From the NCBI GenBank assembly GCA_031291115.1, contig JARLJQ010000037.1, positions 62,001 to 126,000 of the forward strand: a stretch of 64,000 nt of DNA, in the 5' to 3' direction. The notes beneath the pieces were generated by a model. The model did not search any database. It worked only from the letters and a program-made list of their open reading frames with translations, and had not been told where the DNA came from. Shown here one piece after another: positions 62,901 through 64,000 of this stretch (positions within the stretch are counted from its first letter, which is position 1; each line of letters begins with the position of its first letter). The DNA is from Legionella sp. GTDB taxonomy: Bacteria; Pseudomonadota; Gammaproteobacteria; Legionellales; Legionellaceae. The translations under genes were made by a program, and so were the position numbers.

Positions 62901-64000
62901 CATATTGGCATCATAGTATTTATCATTGTCCCATCGTTCTAAAGGGATATCAGTCATACCACTTTCACCGCGTTCTAATAATTTTAAAAACTCATCAATG
63001 TTAGCGGCTTTAGGGAAGCGACAACTCATTCCTATAATAGCAATTGGCTCAACGTCTAGAACATTTACTACCGGTTGTCTATCCAACCAATGATTAGGGG
63101 AGGTTTTTCTGGGCTCATGCCAATAGGATCTCCTATCAAAATGATATAAAGGTAAATCCACCTTATTCCATTGCTCATTATTAAGATCTAATTTTATATT
63201 TATTCCAGCGAGATAAGCCTCAAAAATTCGATTAGCATCATTAGAAATGATGGTACTTTCTTTATTGAGAGTAACTTTGGTTATCTCATACTCTTCAGAC
63301 TGAATTTTTTTGATTAGACTATTGGTATCGCTAACTAGGAGTGCACAACGAAATTTATAGTGATTTCTGCAATTAATTAAGGTGTGACAGATGTCATCAA
63401 GACTAGAGGTTGTTTCCTGCAAATAGCTCAGATGGCGCGCCATCATTTGTTTTAAAGAATAATCACTATGCGCTGAAATAACAAAGCATTTCAGCTGATG
63501 TGTATCTGTTGAAACATGGAAATCAGAAACAGGGGCTTCTTCAATGATGACACTAACATTAGTACCACTAAAACTAAAATTAGATACTTGAGCATATCTT
63601 TTTTTATTATTAGTCTTGATAAAAGGTACTGCTGCAACGGGTAATAATGCCGGCACACTTTCCGGATTAATTGCTTTGTTTGGGGTCGTGTAATGGAGAT
63701 TTGGAGGAATGCACTCATAGTTTAAAGAACAAATAGCTTTGATCAAGGAGGCAATACCCGAAGAAGAAATCGTGTGTCCCAAATTGCTTTTTAATGCGCC
63801 TATAATTAATGGATCATCTTTGGGGCGTTGTCCTTTGTGTACGTACTCAATAGCATTAAATTCAACTGAGTCACCTAAAACTGTACCCGTTCCATGCGCT
63901 TCAATATAATTGATATCACCTGGCGTTAAATTCGCTTGCTCTAATACAGCGTGATGCATAGCAATTTGGGATTCAATATTAGGTGCAACCAAACCCGTTC
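53910..64000 (-). CDS. Type I modular polyketide synthase without AT domains, C-terminal condensation domain (5' end outside window)
   Basis: At least 3,363 codons, open to the window edge. Domain order (plus-strand positions): KS1 C-terminal half with HGTGT at ~63890; linker; KS2 63055-61770 (DTACSS ~62530, HGTGT ~62120, NIGH ~62005); linker; KR1 ~60715-60160 (GGCGGLG, YSATN); ACP1 (GFDSL, ~59780); KS3 59595-58330 (DTACSSS, HGTGT, NIGH); linker; DH ~57850-57050 (HPLLGH, then HHCVFEKMVFP where the usual Gly is Glu, and HPVMLDGAMQ); KR2 ~56460-55930 (GGTGGL, YVAAN); ACP2 (GLDSL, ~55570); condensation-like domain ~55395-53910 (PHIIVDDAS, ~55010). No GHSxG acyltransferase appears, and post-AT linkers (LPLYHFDRRSYW type) follow each KS within ~130 residues. 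No thioesterase. Acyl units must come in trans or from outside the window. Confidence 0.9.
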   Translation of the reverse strand, partial: TGLVAPNIESQIAMHHAVLEQANLTPGDINYIEAHGTGTVLGDSVEFNAIEYVHKGQRPKDDPLIIGALKSNLGHTISSSGIASLIKAICSLNYECIPPNLHYTTPNKAINPESVPALLPVAAVPFIKTNNKKRYAQVSNFSFSGTNVSVIIEEAPVSDFHVSTDTHQLKCFVISAHSDYSLKQMMARHLSYLQETTSSLDDICHTLINCRNHYKFRCALLVSDTNSLIKKIQSEEYEITKVTLNKESTIISNDANRIFEAYLAGINIKLDLNNEQWNKVDLPLYHFDRRSYWHEPRKTSPNHWLDRQPVVNVLDVEPIAIIGMSCRFPKAANIDEFLKLLERGESGMTDIPLERWDNDKYYDANMDALGRLYIKQLGLIENVKNFDADFFNISPREAKLMAPQLRVFMETSYHALENANLSLDSIKNSNTGVFVGSGTNEYPKVLVNQGVSLDDLNIYFATGNVLNALAGRVAYAFDFHGPIQAIDTACSSAMTAIHNACLSLQSGDCDMAIAGGVNILLVPDSNITLSKARMLSPESRCKTFSDDADGYARSEGCGMVVLKRLSSAIADTDNIIAVIKGSAINSDGKSGGFTVPNGSAQEEVIRSALAKAKLSPSDIDYIEVHGTGTPLADPIEVNVLTKIFSEFHTKEKPLFISSVKTNIGHCESASGAAGIIKAILSLQTKQLFKHLNFRKLNPAIQLTNTVIPLSTMDWDDDEDLRCAGVSSFGFSGANAHVIVQQWPKPKKENRILPEESLLILSAKKKASLELLLVSYQKYLSNTQDEFADICYTAATCRSHFLFRVAIKASSAKQAALMIQRNEYTITQIKKEKDGVVAAPITLEHMHIAHQEGLRVNWSDFYKSLNTPFEKINLPLYEFIREEYWFNDTDTIKNVSLPKDWYFQVQWHHQSCNQSNRTIQNNNWLLIGDKKLAANFINLGLNILLEEEQYPLEQLAGVIFATGLESAFLADIDASIEFQKHTLKKLLNLIKNLNQQAIHVPLLVLTTNAIAELAGETTIRNSPMVGFCRTLALELPQFHPILIDLEQYEKDLAFIVDEIRYNHGSHYEHIVAYREGKRLVARLKRITLIDKKYSLHGAGRYLITGGCGGLGLITAQALLSSGARELILLSRSVDKPSVISAIKKIQADYPRRTIRVISLDVTDKEKLADLLFELNRDGLLKGIIHAAGSVIKASLIDHQDDDIDYLFSAKVKGAWYLHELSQTCNLDFFVVYSSIASVFGSNKESVYSATNSFLDGLIAERQRLGLVGTAIQWGPWGEVGMAQKRSRDQGLKQALINNDQGHALIKALINNQFSHITVISPEYLKFMLDFVPKPSPAFYNALAHDLIPVTIEENKDVSSWLNDYFKIETLKQCNACKEMLSGICKKILELSATDDLDDDEGFFELGFDSLMITELATELKEKLEPSLKINATIGFDYPSINKLAQYIETELNKQAIKLRVPTSNLESENNDIAIIGMSCSLPNAPDILALERLLEEGRSGIKDIPLERWDNSKYYHPNKDMPGKSYVTKMGLIENIKNFDAHFFGISPREAKLMEPQQRLFLECCYKALENANYHSETLRGSLTGVYAGVGPNEYYAQLEKSGFSNEELSNYSITGNVLNLIPGRVAYTFDFKGPSISVDTACSSSLVAIHYACQGLKNGETDYALAGGVNILLMPESNITLCKANALSPEGQCKTFDAQADGYVRAEGCGVILLKRLSDAIRDKDTILAVIKASAVNNDGKSAGLTVPNGKSQEEVMMKALSQTDLSSNDISYIEAHGTGTPLGDPIEVHAINQVYGTQRTTNNPLYLGTVKTNIGHLESASGIAGMIKTIIGLQKSKIYKHLNFKTLNPKIKIENAHIASHTIDWPHNLPLKSAAVNAFGFSGTNAHVILQEFPKNNQPLIARSAKACVLILSAKSRTALTRLIHRYQHYLATTSDDFCNICFTAATCREQYHYRLALIAKDTVEAGQLLKEKHFSATYGENNLIQNDSSEVVPSIINYLMGEKIDWASFYQEYDEDFIKVALPNYTFDRKEFWPEKKRVHARGEEQVHPLLGHMVLMPNNEYLFSNKLDLDNLNYIKHHCVFEKMVFPATAYIESGLAVAKILFKKNAFQIEQFTIQRPLYPVQGQNFQLQVKPKSDKRFKINIFAQHDDNWQLFAEMEVSSPNLTPSQSVTINHLKSLFGTRIDLSQIYEELKAKGLFYGDEFQVLQEGYVRADSVLAQVTLATLPGTEYYYHPVMLDGAMQSLMLLSNTSGEHITYVPYALSRISTYQATPRTMWVYLTRCDSEHAKELWVDIKLYDTSGLLIGEIEELKFRRVTPQNFTSYESTIKHLYQTQWLPINLETPSLVQHPDFLVISQDKIKAEKIFGQLNYQLIPEISLIKEIENKTIVFLYEQGQFEALFRCCKILFRAVVKRFILVTEHAYAIHEHDTVNPYHTMASSFWKSFSNELGLDENYTIDLNEQTTLEPIINHIIHTKSDEKQFAIRDSVFIPKLKKKRVSTNHQITSFDKNATYLIVGGTGGLAKPLIAYLMRQGVHHIVITSRCAYSEETKALIDSAKQKNVLIRHYEVDGSNYQQMDYLFKTIKSSPHPLKGVFHLAGVIQDGLIVNLTNDDVQRVLNAKMDSALILHQLTCNTPLDMFVLFSSSASLLGARGQSNYVAANGFLDGLAHLRHQQGLPALSINWGPFSLGMAENLAENLQHHGFILLNEQSIEILDLLLNSHLTQIAPCPIHWEVYFKHESKSNWLSDFVKSTPVSDQYFLNSLQQHTPDERITILSQVLCEITADVLALENTEQITPKTGLFSLGLDSLMSIEMRHRIHDKLQCPTLNLSIEYFINDPTIESIARNIAHQLPNTVDDPPCAVFSKDIALYDFQYLFWVLNKLDSSFNIGMQLQLHGNLNQEILFQAFDLVVKQNSAFWLSFNKEAPIQIVNKKGEFKLIYEDISLSNELNILNKEFTKNIMAFIPLDHQPLIRVHLYKINNNVHELHIIIPHIIVDDASCEIILNQFKSNYAELLLGKQPSPIVEKDSYLNFVMRNINLYEKNLTSKINFWKNYNKGYRMLHFGYAHHLPNAASQPQHLFHFPLASHLVTCFMAWHKEKNLNVSTGLIALCQIAFYKMTDQNKIPIILIHSGREGSQYKSIVGLFSEYKRINVELKEEEKLIDYIQSIEKQLLKTAHYQKISHIIKDDGLQGSRLSISQYLTFTWNKLFLANHFKKSKLSTLIIDYYLHYLSRVSASRKSIMLKYKLNKLFDWTIPLQKPEGLRVLLSITPSFFTKEHPSMNFADLKYNFPNHFSCMDRPTGNRTLWIYFSKNQQGEYLLSINGPLTIECKEQIATNFNAIMAKFVERNECAIAELIDQ

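Overview
The window looks like a chromosomal segment of a Legionella species other than a typical L. pneumophila (A+T-rich, compact, many dispersed palindromes). The pointers are a LetS-type BarA/GacS hybrid kinase, an ecto-NTPDase, several ankyrin and coiled-coil proteins of Dot/Icm-effector type, a good match to the Legionella PmrA box, and TTG/GTG starts. From memory, the order NTPDase ... gltX-letS-pfp-pilin resembles the lpg1905-lpg1915 neighbourhood of L. pneumophila; this was not checked against a database.

Layout. 0-4 kb is housekeeping (ychJ, a Kef-type K+/H+ antiporter, roxA). 3.7-9.5 kb holds small exported proteins, a decayed copy of a small lipoprotein gene, an ankyrin protein ending in a eukaryotic-type CaaX box (CVIM), and a large secreted BNR-type protein. 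9.5-12 kb has a DMT transporter and the NTPDase. 12-23 kb is an effector-like block: two coiled-coil ORFs that may be one frameshifted gene, an ankyrin-like protein, a PP2C-like protein divergent from a nucleotidyltransferase-fold membrane protein behind a PmrA box, and a three-ORF cluster containing a J-domain protein (HPDKGG) and proteins with 21-bp in-frame repeats. 23-29 kb has epmC, an MMPL/RND transporter and an A-T-C NRPS. 29-48 kb is mostly core: small exported proteins, GST, a probably 5'-truncated effector-like gene, gltX, letS, pfp, a pilin gene with a sigma-54 promoter, bolA, a TPR protein, an amino-acid antiporter, sodC, the convergent fdxA-yoaA-tsaB-Trm112 operon, a PilZ protein and yggX.

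After tRNA-Phe (48.3 kb) the content becomes accessory. There are three tandem paralogues of a predicted papain-like protease/ankyrin protein (the middle one decayed), a 3'-truncated thymidine kinase gene, and a giant type I polyketide synthase that runs off the right edge. The PKS has three KS domains but no acyltransferase domain in the visible part. It ends in a condensation-like domain whose active-site variant (PHxxxDD) is shared with the NRPS at 25.9 kb, so the two may belong to one pathway.

At least five families of dispersed palindromes occupy the intergenic spaces. One supplies the stop codon of a gene, and another abuts the apparently truncated effector-like gene.
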